The notes below the pieces were generated by a model. That model saw nothing but the letters and a program-made list of their open reading frames with translations. It was not told where the DNA came from and ran no database searches. A DNA stretch of 64,000 bases, from positions 1-64,000 of the forward strand of contig JBDRFX010000021.1 of NCBI GenBank assembly GCA_043818355.1, read 5' to 3'. Origin of the DNA: JAHJCL01 sp043818355 (GTDB taxonomy: Bacteria; Patescibacteriota; Minisyncoccia; Minisyncoccales; DG-74-3). Below, piece by piece: positions 42,405 through 51,758 of the stretch; the first letter of the stretch is position 1; each line of letters starts with the position of its first letter. The position numbers were made by a program, and so were the translations under genes.

Positions 42405-44951
42405 CTAGAAAGAGATTTGCCACCATGATCCCATAGAAAATCCTAAAAGACCCAACAACATATTCAGGAATATCCAAGCAAAGAAAATAATAAAATATCC
42501 TTGCCCTGCCATTGTCCATGCTCTTTTTACTTTAAGCAAAACATTAGGAAAGTCATCATACATAGAGCTAAGGCTTTGTGTATAAGCAAAGTAGACATAG
42601 GCTCCAGTCCCTAAGGTTAATAGAGTTAAAATCATTAAGCTAACTCTCCATAATAAGAAATCTAGAATTATTCTAAACAAGAAAAAAAGATGTTTAATTT
42701 CGCATTTTTCCATTTCATTCCAAGGAGTATCTAGATTGTTTGTGTATCTTCCGCAGGGTACTAATCCAGCTTTTGAGGGGATATCAGGTTCTATTAAACT
42801 AAATTCTAGAGTTTCACTAACATATCCGGCTTGACTGCATTCGTTATCTAAACAAGCTTGGACATTCCAACTATAAGTACCAAGGCAAATTAAATCATTG
42901 AGAAAAATAGAATTAGAGCCAATAATAGATCTAAGAATTTCTTTACCTCCTTGGCTTTGACATTCTTCTGATTCTTGTTCTAGCGGAGCTTTTAGAGATA
43001 AGGTTGCAAGATAATAATTAGCACCTTCCACATTATCCCATTCTATTTTTTTATTATTTGTTACCATTTCTCCATCATTTTCAGGTATAGTATTTTGAGG
43101 AGCAGGAAGTTTTTTTGTTTCAAATATTTGCTTATCAGTCCAAGAACCACAATATTCATTTAATCCTTCTTGATCAGCGCATGTTTTAACTCGGAAAGAA
43201 TAATTTTTTTCTTGTAACGCTCCTTCATTAAATCCGAAACTTAATATTGATTTGGGAGCAGCTCCAATGGGCTTAATAGTATTTTCTAGAATAATATTTG
43301 ACCCCTCTTTTATTTCATATTTATAAGAAAGTGCTCCAGGGATATCCTCCCAGTTTATTTGAATAGGAAAAGAAGAATTATTAATATTTATGTTTTGAGG
43401 AGTTTTTCCTGTTGTTTGAAACTTCCAAGCAGAAGTGGTATTTTCTTCACAATTTTTTATAGTATCTTTTATATGACTTGAACATGCTGAAACTTGCCAG
43501 TTATAAATAGTATCTAAATTAAGATCTTTCCAAAAATGATCAAAATTAACAACTAGTCCATATTCCATAAGCTCTTTCCGAACAGTAGTATTATTTTTTT
43601 TGATTTCATAAAAATATGTTATAGCTCCCAATGTATCACTCCACTCCAAGTTACTTAAAAGATTAACAACAGGGATTGAATTAGGAAAGTTAGGATTGTA
43701 TTGGGGAAATATTTTTTTGGGAATAGCGATGTCTACGAATTCAGTACGAAATCCCCACTTTTGGCTAGTTTCTGTTTCGCAAACATTTCCCTCTGTGTCA
43801 GAGCAAATAGTGACTTTCCAGTCATAGTCAGTATCTTTGGTGAGAGCTTCTAATCCTTCAAATTGAAGATAATTAGGCAAATTACCTTCTGTTTCTAATA
43901 TTGTTTCATCCCAGATGAATTCACCATCGCTATGTCTGTCTATGTTTAATAAATATGAGCCAGCAGAATCAGCTGGACACCATTCAAGCTTTACTGGAAA
44001 TAAAACAGGTTCTTCAGTTTCAATAAAGGGCCCTGTCCAATCTTTGTCTTTTGGAGTTTTTAATTCAGGAGTTAAGGCAGTGGAAAAACTCCATTCTTGT
44101 ACGTCTTCGCTTTCAAATGGTTTGCAATCAGTTTCATTGAATCCGCAACAAGGTACAACTTTCCAACTTTCATTGCTACCTGCCCGAAATGTACATGCAT
44201 TAGGAACAAATTCAGAGGCAGTTATATTAACAGCAATATTTTTTTCATCATTATTAAATTGAATCTTATATGATTCAACACCATCATTTTTTTGCCATAG
44301 CTCCACATCATCCCAGTCTAGTTTTACTGGCAGAGAAATATTATTACTTGGAAGACTTTTTTCTGGATTGCTATAATCTCTTGGAAAATATGGGCTATCA
44401 TAATATCGGGGTTGTCCTTTTACTGGCTCTAAACAATCTCCCTTACAATCACAAGTATAAGTAGACTTATTTTTGGTCCAATTTGTTCCTCCAGAACAAG
44501 TTTGCCAACTTTCACAATCCTTGTCTTTGGTGTAATTTGTTTCACAATCAATATCTCTAGGCTCGCTCCAGCTGGTACATTTTTCTATGTATTTTCCGCT
44601 GGAATTTTTTTCACAACCGTCACAAGATCTAGTTATTATGCCAGAGCATATTTTTTTTCTTATATATTCATCAACGCAAATTTTTTGTACTGGATTGCAA
44701 CTGTATTCATTCCATTCCGCAATATCAATTGTTAATTTTTCTGGTGCTTTATCACATTCTTCGCTCCAATGGCATTCTTCTACCTCGCCAACTGTAAAGC
44801 ATTCATTGCAATATTGAGTTCCACAGGTATCGCATTTTCTAGTAGTGTCTTTAGCACAAGGAGATTCAGCTAAAACAGGCCCTATATATAATAGGGTTCC
44901 CAAAATGATTAGAAACAGAAAGAATACTTGAGAAACTGAAAGCTTATTCAT
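42405..44951 (-). CDS. Exported protein with Fn3-like repeats and pilin-like C-terminal helices
   Basis: 848 residues. A signal peptide (about 1-28) is followed by a Cys-rich segment with many CxxC pairs (about 32-165). Four to five Fn3-like beta-sandwich repeats come next, each with an IQINWEDIPGALSYKYEIKE-type strand and a DWKVTICSD-type strand. The last 120 residues hold two membrane helices and end GFSMGSWWQISF, close to the end of the small pilin-like protein at 52658-53062 (GTWWQINCP). It may be a surface adhesin built on a pilin-type membrane base. Confidence 0.75.
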   Translation of the reverse strand: MNKLSVSQVFFLFLIILGTLLYIGPVLAESPCAKDTTRKCDTCGTQYCNECFTVGEVEECHWSEECDKAPEKLTIDIAEWNEYSCNPVQKICVDEYIRKKICSGIITRSCDGCEKNSSGKYIEKCTSWSEPRDIDCETNYTKDKDCESWQTCSGGTNWTKNKSTYTCDCKGDCLEPVKGQPRYYDSPYFPRDYSNPEKSLPSNNISLPVKLDWDDVELWQKNDGVESYKIQFNNDEKNIAVNITASEFVPNACTFRAGSNESWKVVPCCGFNETDCKPFESEDVQEWSFSTALTPELKTPKDKDWTGPFIETEEPVLFPVKLEWCPADSAGSYLLNIDRHSDGEFIWDETILETEGNLPNYLQFEGLEALTKDTDYDWKVTICSDTEGNVCETETSQKWGFRTEFVDIAIPKKIFPQYNPNFPNSIPVVNLLSNLEWSDTLGAITYFYEIKKNNTTVRKELMEYGLVVNFDHFWKDLNLDTIYNWQVSACSSHIKDTIKNCEENTTSAWKFQTTGKTPQNININNSSFPIQINWEDIPGALSYKYEIKEGSNIILENTIKPIGAAPKSILSFGFNEGALQEKNYSFRVKTCADQEGLNEYCGSWTDKQIFETKKLPAPQNTIPENDGEMVTNNKKIEWDNVEGANYYLATLSLKAPLEQESEECQSQGGKEILRSIIGSNSIFLNDLICLGTYSWNVQACLDNECSQAGYVSETLEFSLIEPDIPSKAGLVPCGRYTNNLDTPWNEMEKCEIKHLFFLFRIILDFLLWRVSLMILTLLTLGTGAYVYFAYTQSLSSMYDDFPNVLLKVKRAWTMAGQGYFIIFFAWIFLNMLLGLLGFSMGSWWQISF

Positions 44952-45786
44952 TAATATATTTTAAACTTTTTGCTAAATTTATCCAATCTTGGATTTTTAG
45001 AGACTCAGCCCTTCTACTTCCTTCAATTTTTCCTTTATTCAATAATTTTGAAATTTGTTTTTTATCTAAATTAAGTTCTTGAGAAAAATTATTGGCTAAT
45101 TGTTTTCTAGGATGAGAAAATCCAGCTTTCATAATTTTAAAAAATTCTGGAGCAAGAGTTTCTCTTTGTTGTTCCAAAACGTTTTTAGACAACATGGATA
45201 CTTCAAGAATTGCAGAGTCAATAGTTGGAACTGGCCAAAAAGAGTTTTTAGAAATTAAAGAAATAATTTTAGGTTGAGCAAAGAATTGAACAGAGTTAGA
45301 CAGAATGGTCATATCAGGAGGCGTGCTACAAATTCTTTGGGCAACTTCTTTCTGTATAATAAAAACCATTTTTTCAGGTTTATTGGGCTCTTCTAAGAAT
45401 TTCTTTATAATAGGAGAGGTAATATAAAAAGGCAGATTGCCCACTATTTTATACTTCTTTAGATTATGGGTATTGAAGTTCAAAATATCATCTTGAATTA
45501 TTTTGATGTTTTCAAAATCTTTTAAAATTTCCTTAGAAGCTTTAACCAATTCAGGATCTTTTTCAACTCCAATGACTTCCCCAGCTTTTTCTGCAAGGAA
45601 TTGAGTAATGCTTCCAAGACCAGAGCCAATTTCTATAACAGTATCATTTTCATTCAAATCACAGGTTGTAATAAATTTAGCAATAATATTTTTATCTATT
45701 AAAAAGTTCTGCCCCATTTTCTTTTGTGGTTTAAGATTATAGTCCTCCAAGATGACCTGTATTGCCTTAGCTGAATATAGATTCAT
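44944..45786 (-). CDS. ksgA: 16S rRNA dimethyladenosine transferase KsgA
   Basis: 280 residues. LKPQKKMGQNFLIDKNI is the family opening, and the SAM motif is VIEIGSGLGSITQFLA. KIVGNLPFYITSPIIKKFLEE contains the NLPF catalytic motif. It dimethylates two adjacent adenines at the 3' end of 16S rRNA. It overlaps the secretion-locus gene downstream by 8 nt. Confidence 0.95.
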   Translation of the reverse strand: MNLYSAKAIQVILEDYNLKPQKKMGQNFLIDKNIIAKFITTCDLNENDTVIEIGSGLGSITQFLAEKAGEVIGVEKDPELVKASKEILKDFENIKIIQDDILNFNTHNLKKYKIVGNLPFYITSPIIKKFLEEPNKPEKMVFIIQKEVAQRICSTPPDMTILSNSVQFFAQPKIISLISKNSFWPVPTIDSAILEVSMLSKNVLEQQRETLAPEFFKIMKAGFSHPRKQLANNFSQELNLDKKQISKLLNKGKIEGSRRAESLKIQDWINLAKSLKYINE

Positions 45787-45823
45787 ATTATTTAGGCTAT
45801 CAGATTATTAAGTTTAAATCTAC

Positions 45824-45851
45824 TTGACTTTAAAGTCAGGGAAGGTATCAT
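45824..45851 (+). promoter_or_regulatory. Promoter with embedded palindrome upstream of the LysM peptidase
   Basis: TTGACT (45824-45829) and TATCAT (45846-45851) with a 16-bp spacer. A perfect 14-bp palindrome (TGACTTTAAAGTCA, 45825-45838) overlaps the -35, as an operator would. Confidence 0.5.
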
Positions 45852-45910
45852 TAAGGCAAGTCAATTAAAGTATATTGTCTTTGTTTAATTACAAAAAAAT
45901 AACCCTATAT

Positions 45911-46915
45911 ATGTCACGGAAAAACATTTTAATTGTTCTGATTGTGCTTACGGCTTTAATTTCATTGAATATTTTTAAAAACGAATCTCCATCTCTGAGT
46001 ATGGAGAATTTTCAGTTTACCAACCCCAGCGATCTTTTTTTGAGTTCAATAGAAAAGTTTTCCATTGAATCCCCTGATTTATTGCTAATTCAGAAAAACA
46101 GTTTAAGAGCATCAATGCCTCCTACGGTTTTTTCTCCTCAAGTCTTAGGATCCTTAGTTGGAACAAGTGTTGAATCAACAGCAAGAAACTATATCATTGA
46201 ATATGTTGTTGAATCAGGAGACACTCTTTCAGTTATTGCCAATAATAACAATATTTCTTTGAATAGTTTGCTTTGGGCCAATGATTTAACTCAATATTCT
46301 AAAATTAAGGTTGGACAAAAATTAGTTATTCCTCCGGTTTCAGGAATAATTTATGTTGTTAAAAAAGGAGACACACTAAGTCAAATAGTTGAAAAATACA
46401 AAGGTAGCGTTCAAGAAATAGTTGAATTTAATAAATTGTCAAGCGAATCAGATATTTTTATAGGAGATATTGTGGTTATCCCAGGAGGTAAGATGCCAGA
46501 AGGATTAACTCGTATTGTTAGTATTCCGGTTGGTGCTTCGTATTTTATTTATCCTTGCGAAGGTACTATTACTCAGGGATTGCATGGAGACATTAGAAAT
46601 GCTGTAGATATTGCCAATAAGTGTGGAAAGCCAATTATTGCTTCAGCTTCAGGTATAGTTCAAAGATCAGGAACGATTTGGATTGGAGGTCAAAGAATAA
46701 CAATTTTGCATCCCAATGGAGTAGTTACTTATTATGGTCATTTATCTAAGATTTTTGTTACGTCAGGCCAAGAAGTAAGAAAAGGTGACATTATTGGATT
46801 AATGGGCAATACAGGCTATACAATAGGAGTTACTGGTTGCCACCTTCACTTTGATGTCAGAGGAACCGCAAACTTTTTAGGTGGATATTCAGTTGGAACA
46901 AAGTTAAGCTGGTAA
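45911..46915 (+). CDS. LysM-M23 cell-wall peptidase
   Basis: About 334 residues from the ATG at 45911; the frame is open from a TTG at 45875, but MSRKNILIVLIVLTALISLN is a natural signal/anchor start. Two LysM repeats follow (YVVESGDTLSVIANNNNISL and VVKKGDTLSQIVEKYKGS). The M23 domain has the His of GDIRNAVDIA and the HLHFDVRG motif near the C-terminus. It would cut or bind peptidoglycan outside the membrane. The usual H-x-G-x-D opening motif is HGDIRNAVD, slightly altered. Confidence 0.88.
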   Translation: MSRKNILIVLIVLTALISLNIFKNESPSLSMENFQFTNPSDLFLSSIEKFSIESPDLLLIQKNSLRASMPPTVFSPQVLGSLVGTSVESTARNYIIEYVVESGDTLSVIANNNNISLNSLLWANDLTQYSKIKVGQKLVIPPVSGIIYVVKKGDTLSQIVEKYKGSVQEIVEFNKLSSESDIFIGDIVVIPGGKMPEGLTRIVSIPVGASYFIYPCEGTITQGLHGDIRNAVDIANKCGKPIIASASGIVQRSGTIWIGGQRITILHPNGVVTYYGHLSKIFVTSGQEVRKGDIIGLMGNTGYTIGVTGCHLHFDVRGTANFLGGYSVGTKLSW

Positions 46916-46943
46916 TAAAAACAATATTTTACAAAAAATTAAG

Positions 46944-46974
46944 CCGCTATATTCCATTGGAAAATAGCGGTTTT
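46944..46974 (+). terminator. Intrinsic terminator after the LysM-M23 gene
   Basis: Stem CCGCTAT/ATAGCGG with an inner TTCC/GGAA extension, then TTTT. Probably bidirectional, also serving the minus-strand gene at 46999. Confidence 0.8.
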
Positions 46975-46998
46975 AAAAAATAAGAAAAAAAGGTGGGA

Positions 46999-47397
46999 TT
47001 ATATGTGTTTTTCTAGGAAATTTGCGAAGCCTGCCTGTATCTGGGGTGTAACATGAACAGATATGTTCTCTTCAAGTTTTTTACTTGTTCCGGGGACAAC
47101 TACGTATCTACCCATTTTTATATAGACTCCATTTAGCACACTGGAGCCAGAAACACTAAGCATTTCTTTTGCCTGTTGTAGACTAATAAGTTTTTCTGCC
47201 TCGCAAAAAAAGAATGGCTCGCTCTTTTTCCTTTTTCTCAGGCTTCCTATTAGTTTTAATTGGTTATTGCCAGATATTTCTAGCGCTAGTCGTGCTGTTC
47301 TCGTTCCATTCGACAACACAAATTTTTGTGATGTTATGCCGATTGGAGCCATGCTTTTCCCATATTCGCAGTATCCTGATGGTTTTTCTTCTATCAA
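46999..47397 (-). CDS. Hypothetical protein, 132 residues
   Basis: No domain is recognised. The protein is soluble, with alternating strands (KFVLSNGTRTARLALEISG) and no signal peptide. The coding sequence is somewhat less AT-rich than the neighbours. It stands alone between two terminators, so it is an independent unit. A recently acquired gene is possible. Confidence 0.5.
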   Translation of the reverse strand: MIEEKPSGYCEYGKSMAPIGITSQKFVLSNGTRTARLALEISGNNQLKLIGSLRKRKKSEPFFFCEAEKLISLQQAKEMLSVSGSSVLNGVYIKMGRYVVVPGTSKKLEENISVHVTPQIQAGFANFLEKHI

Positions 47398-47500
47398 TCT
47401 TACTCCTCGATGCTTTCCCCCTTATTCAAATTAAGAATAGGGAGATTGCAAATTAAAATATATATTAAATATGTTTTTTAGGCAAATTTTTCTCAAAAAC

Positions 47501-47544
47501 AAAAAGCCATCTACGGGCTTAAAATTCCTTTAAGATGTCTTTTT
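47501..47544 (-). terminator. Intrinsic terminator downstream of the DksA-like gene
   Basis: Paired AAAAAGCCATCT/AGATGTCTTTTT (47501-47512 with 47533-47544) with one mismatch; followed on the minus strand by a T-rich stretch. Confidence 0.65.
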
Positions 47545-47548
47545 TAAA

Positions 47549-47917
47549 TTACTTTTTGCACTTTAAGCAAATTCTAGCTTGAGGAGAAATTTTTAATCTT
47601 TCAATATTAATAGGCTTGCCACATACCTCGCATATGCCATATTTTTCTTTTTCAATCTTTTTTAGAGCTAAATTAATATCTTTAAATTTAGTTTCTAAGC
47701 TTTCTTCTATAGAAAGTAGCGTGCTGTATTGTTCTACTTCATCAGCCTCTTTCTCTAGGTCTACTCCTTCAGAACCTGTTCCCATGGAAGGAAATTTAGT
47801 GTCCCAATCCCCTTCGGTGGTACTGTCTTTCTCAGCAAAACCACCTAGCATTTTTTCTAGTTTTTCTTTTTCTGCTTTTAATTTTTCCTTTAATTCTGTT
47901 TTTAATTTTTCATTCAT
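47549..47917 (-). CDS. TraR/DksA zinc-finger family protein
   Basis: 122 residues. An N-terminal coiled coil (1-90) is followed by the C4 zinc finger YGICEVCGKPINIERLKISP and ARICLKCKK. The tip region contains the SMGTGSEGVDLEKEADEV stretch. DksA-type proteins enter the RNA polymerase secondary channel; short forms can act as general transcription regulators. Four nt separate it from the gene upstream. Confidence 0.9.
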   Translation of the reverse strand: MNEKLKTELKEKLKAEKEKLEKMLGGFAEKDSTTEGDWDTKFPSMGTGSEGVDLEKEADEVEQYSTLLSIEESLETKFKDINLALKKIEKEKYGICEVCGKPINIERLKISPQARICLKCKK

Positions 47918-47921
47918 GTTT

Positions 47922-48722
47922 TTAATTTTTTATTCTAGCTATTATTAACCCCTGTCGACCATTATTTTTTAAATATTCTTCTAAAGATTCTTCGATTACT
48001 TTTCCTTTTATTGAAGAGGCATGTCTTAAAAGAATTTTTTCACTAATTGATATAATTCCAAGATGTGTTATGTCTAGCCCTTCATTCTTAGTATAGAATC
48101 CTATCAAGTCTCCATTTTTTAAAAACTGATAAGATTCCATAAGATTCTCTCTTGGAACGAAACATATTTCTTTATCAATAGGAGCAATTCCCTCTACCCA
48201 TTCTTTGCTATTAAGTTCTTTTTGTTCGCAAATAAATCCTTCAAAAGTATTTGATATATTATTTATATTATATGCATTATCTATCCATTGGGCAAAAAAA
48301 TGATTCCTTTTGATAAAACTGACTTCTCCATTTTCATATCTGATTAATTTTAATTTATCATAAAAGTCTGAAAAGTCATTTGATAGAGACAGAGCCACAA
48401 CATAATCCAAGAAAGTAGAACAATCCATTTCATCTAACTTGATTACAAGATTTTCTGACAAATCCTTATCAGTGTTTAGGGTGTCAGCCTTATACGGAAT
48501 TTCTAAGAACATTTTTGAAATATAGTCTATTCTATCTCCGTCATTATATTCTTTAGATCTTTCAATTAATTCTTCAAGGGACTGAATATCCCAGTTACCC
48601 AAAGAAATTTCTTTTTTAAATTTTTCTTCTGGTAGAATAACCTCTGACTCTCTAACTGGAAAACAATAAGCCAGCGTTATGGCTATTATCAAAAAAACAA
48701 ACGAAGAAAGTATTTTCTTCAT
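47922..48722 (-). CDS. DUF1460-type N-acetylmuramoyl-L-alanine amidase-like protein
   Basis: About 266 residues from MKKILSSFVFLIIAITLAYC, a signal peptide with a possible lipobox Cys; the open frame extends 19 codons further upstream. The core has DEMDCSTFLDYVVALSL (catalytic Cys) and DITHLGIISISEK (His), the hallmark pair of the NlpC/P60-like DUF1460 family. It would cut peptidoglycan peptides or the sugar-peptide bond. It follows another amidase gene at a spacing of 2 nt. Confidence 0.78.
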   Translation of the reverse strand: MKKILSSFVFLIIAITLAYCFPVRESEVILPEEKFKKEISLGNWDIQSLEELIERSKEYNDGDRIDYISKMFLEIPYKADTLNTDKDLSENLVIKLDEMDCSTFLDYVVALSLSNDFSDFYDKLKLIRYENGEVSFIKRNHFFAQWIDNAYNINNISNTFEGFICEQKELNSKEWVEGIAPIDKEICFVPRENLMESYQFLKNGDLIGFYTKNEGLDITHLGIISISEKILLRHASSIKGKVIEESLEEYLKNNGRQGLIIARIKN

Positions 48723-48724
48723 AC

Positions 48725-49648
48725 TTAAAGAGATAATTGTTGTGTGTAAAAATCTAACGTTTCCCAAGAAAAATTCCAAGGATCTGTTTGTTCTGGAGAA
48801 ATTTCATTTCTTCCTAATATGTTTTCTTGGTTAATTGGATATTCTTTTTGTAAATAATTAACCAGCAGGGCTAAGGATTTATATTGGTTTTCATTAGGAC
48901 TTTCGTCTATTTTATAAATCAACTCAATACCTATAGAAAAATCATTAATAATATTCTTTCTACTACCATCTGGCATTGCTCCACTACCAGCATGATGAGC
49001 GATATATTCATTAGGAATTAAAAGATAGATTACTCCTTCTCTGTTAATAAAGTAATGGGGAGCAACTTTATAGTTTTTATATTTTTCAAGTATTGTGAAA
49101 ATATCGTATGAATCTTCGCTAGTACTGTATCCTGAATGAATAATAATAGTATCAATATCACGAGGCTCGCTGGGAACTTTATATCCCCACGAAATAAGGT
49201 TGTTTTTTATCAGTTCCTCTATGGGCAGTTCCACTTTTTCTGGTTCTTTTATTTCGGGAATTTTTTCAACAATTTCCTCTGGATTTATTGCCTCCGGTAT
49301 CTCTTCTTGATTATTTTTATTTATAATTTTAATAACCAAAAAGCCAGCTATGGATAAAAAGATTAAGATTATTGCTATTCTGACGAGATATTTTTTAGCT
49401 TGAGAGGGTCGATAAATCTTTTTAGGTATAATATCTTCTGTTACAGTCTGTGGGTCGGACGTAGGAAGTGGTGTGGACGGAGATGGAGTAATAATTTTTC
49501 CTCCACTTTTTTCAATTTCCAAAGACGCAATCCTTTCTCTTTCTGTTTGGGCTGCATTTTCCCTGAGACTTTTCAGGTCTTTTTGCATTGTCCTAATGTC
49601 TTCTCTTCTTAAGAACTTTAATTTTTCCTCTTTTTGTTCTTCTGCCAT
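48725..49648 (-). CDS. Membrane-anchored N-acetylmuramoyl-L-alanine amidase (Amidase_2)
   Basis: 307 residues. A cytoplasmic charged part (1-88) precedes one membrane helix (about 89-110). The Amidase_2 domain has TIIIHSGYSTSEDSYDI (first zinc His), HYFINREGVIYLLIPNEYIAHHAGSG (second His) and the conserved GIELIYKID. The acidic ligand region is NILGRNEISPEQTDPWNF. It removes stem peptides from peptidoglycan, for remodelling or for entry of secretion structures. Confidence 0.88.
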   Translation of the reverse strand: MAEEQKEEKLKFLRREDIRTMQKDLKSLRENAAQTERERIASLEIEKSGGKIITPSPSTPLPTSDPQTVTEDIIPKKIYRPSQAKKYLVRIAIILIFLSIAGFLVIKIINKNNQEEIPEAINPEEIVEKIPEIKEPEKVELPIEELIKNNLISWGYKVPSEPRDIDTIIIHSGYSTSEDSYDIFTILEKYKNYKVAPHYFINREGVIYLLIPNEYIAHHAGSGAMPDGSRKNIINDFSIGIELIYKIDESPNENQYKSLALLVNYLQKEYPINQENILGRNEISPEQTDPWNFSWETLDFYTQQLSL

Positions 49649-49659
49649 TTAAAGAGATT

Positions 49660-51756
49660 TTAAGATTTTTTTACGATACTTTTAAGTTTCAAATTAATTC
49701 TGCCTTGTTCGTCAACAGAAATTACCTGGACTTGCACTTTGTCACCAATGTTAATTACATCAGTAACTTTATCTATTCTCTTGTCAGATAACTTAGAAAT
49801 ATGAATCATACCATCTTTTCCAGGTAGTAATTCTACAAAAGCGCCAAAGTCTAAAATCTTTACAACAGTGCCTTCAAATTCTTGACCAACTTCAATTTCT
49901 TTGGTCAAAGTTTCTATCCAATCCATGGCTTTCTGAGCATCTTTTTCTGATTCAGCTGTTACAAAGATTTGTCCATCCTCTTCAATATCAATTGTAACAT
50001 TGCAGGTTTGAGTAATCTCATTTATTATCTTACCTCCCTTTCCAATCACATCGCCAATCTTTTCAGGATCAATTTTAATGGTCAATATTCTAGGAGCAAA
50101 TGGAGATAGATTCTTTCTTGGTTCAGGAATAACTTTCTGAATTTCTTTTAAGATTTCTAAACGAGCTTTTTGACCTTGTTTGAATCCTTGTTCTAGAATT
50201 TCCAAGGAGATTCCTCTAATTTTAATATCCATTTGAACAGCAGTGATTCCTTTTTCTGTTCCAGTTATCTTTAAGTCCATGTCTCCGAAATGATCTTCTA
50301 ATCCTTGAATATCAGTTAAGATTTTAAAGTCATTGCCTTTTCTAGCCAAGCCCAAAGAAATACCTGCTACAGGGGCCTTAATTGGCACTCCTGCATCCAT
50401 TAGGGCAATGGTTGATCCACAAGTGGCAGCCATAGAGCTTGAGCCGTTAGAAGACAATATTTCTGTTACAACTCTGATTGTATATGGAAAATTTTCTTGA
50501 GAAGGCATAACAGGCTTCAAAGCTTTTTCGGCTAACATGCCATGTCCTATCTCTCTTCTGCCAGGTCCCCTAATAGGTCTTACTTCTCCCACACAATAAG
50601 GTGGAAAGTTATAGTGATGCATATATCTTTTTTCTCCAGAAACCTCCATGCCATCTAATAGCCTAACGTCTCCAGGAGCACCCAATGTTAAAATAGACAA
50701 TGCTTTGGTTTTTCCTCTGCAAAATAATCCAGATCCATGAGTTCTTGAGAACAATCCATCTTTTACAGATATCTTCCTTATTTCATCCATTTTTCTGTTA
50801 TCAAGTCTTTTGTCTTGCAATATTTTTTCATGGAAAAGTTCATCAGTAAAATCTTCTAAGAAGTTTTCTACAGTTCCATTATTATCTTGTTCGGGAAGTT
50901 CTTTGTTAGCAATTTCTAACATTTCTTCTTCTATCTTTTTTAGACCATCCTCTCTTTCTCTTCTATCTTGAATTTCAATAGTTTTAGATAGTTTGTCTGT
51001 TAAAAGATTTCTAATATCTTTCTCAACTCCTTCGGAAATAGTTTTTGCTATAAATTCTTGTTTAGTTTTACCAACTTTTTGAGCAATTTTATTCTGAAAC
51101 TCAATTATTTTTTCAAATTCTGGTTGAGCTGATTTTAAAGCTTCAAGCATTATTTTTTCATCTGCTTCTTTGGCCTCAGCTTCAATCATATTAAATTCTA
51201 ATTTATTTTGATTAAAAACAGCAGAGATAGCTAGGTCAAAAACACTTTGTTCTCTTTGTTCATAGGTAGGATTGAGTATAGTTTTTCCATCAACTTGTCC
51301 TATCCTGAGAGGAGCCACAGGTCCTAACCAAGGAATATCAGAAACTAAAAGAGCCACTGAGGCGGCTAATAATCCAATAACATCGGCATCGTTTTCTTTG
51401 TCCCAAGAGAGACAGGTGATAATAATCTGTACTTCTTTTTTAAACCCTTTTGGGAAAAGAGGTCTAATAGCTCTATCAATTAATCTTGAGACTATAACGG
51501 CTTCGTCAGAAGGTCTTCCTTCTCTTCTCATATAGCGCGATCCTAGAATTTTACCAGCAGCATAGTTTTTTTCTTCATAGTTAACAGATAAGGGAAAATA
51601 GTCTAATCCATCCTTTTGAATTTCAGATATCACGGCAGTAGCCAAAACAACAGTATCTCCATACTGAATTATGCAAGATCCTGAAGCCTGTTCTGCTAAA
51701 TCATTAATTTCAACTGTTAAGTCTTTTTCTCCTATTTTTAAAGTAAATTTTTCCAT
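49660..51756 (-). CDS. pnp: Polyribonucleotide nucleotidyltransferase
   Basis: 698 residues with two RNase PH domains (RDGLDYFPLSVNYEEKNYA... and HGSGLFCRGKTKAL in the second), then KH (IGDVIGKGGKIINEITQ) and S1 (GTVVKILDFGAFVELLPGKDGMIHIS) domains. It degrades RNA 3' to 5' with phosphate. It is next to an NYN nuclease gene and rpsO, giving the order rpsO-NYN-pnp. Confidence 0.97.
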   Translation of the reverse strand: MEKFTLKIGEKDLTVEINDLAEQASGSCIIQYGDTVVLATAVISEIQKDGLDYFPLSVNYEEKNYAAGKILGSRYMRREGRPSDEAVIVSRLIDRAIRPLFPKGFKKEVQIIITCLSWDKENDADVIGLLAASVALLVSDIPWLGPVAPLRIGQVDGKTILNPTYEQREQSVFDLAISAVFNQNKLEFNMIEAEAKEADEKIMLEALKSAQPEFEKIIEFQNKIAQKVGKTKQEFIAKTISEGVEKDIRNLLTDKLSKTIEIQDRREREDGLKKIEEEMLEIANKELPEQDNNGTVENFLEDFTDELFHEKILQDKRLDNRKMDEIRKISVKDGLFSRTHGSGLFCRGKTKALSILTLGAPGDVRLLDGMEVSGEKRYMHHYNFPPYCVGEVRPIRGPGRREIGHGMLAEKALKPVMPSQENFPYTIRVVTEILSSNGSSSMAATCGSTIALMDAGVPIKAPVAGISLGLARKGNDFKILTDIQGLEDHFGDMDLKITGTEKGITAVQMDIKIRGISLEILEQGFKQGQKARLEILKEIQKVIPEPRKNLSPFAPRILTIKIDPEKIGDVIGKGGKIINEITQTCNVTIDIEEDGQIFVTAESEKDAQKAMDWIETLTKEIEVGQEFEGTVVKILDFGAFVELLPGKDGMIHISKLSDKRIDKVTDVINIGDKVQVQVISVDEQGRINLKLKSIVKKS

Positions 51757-51758
51757 TT

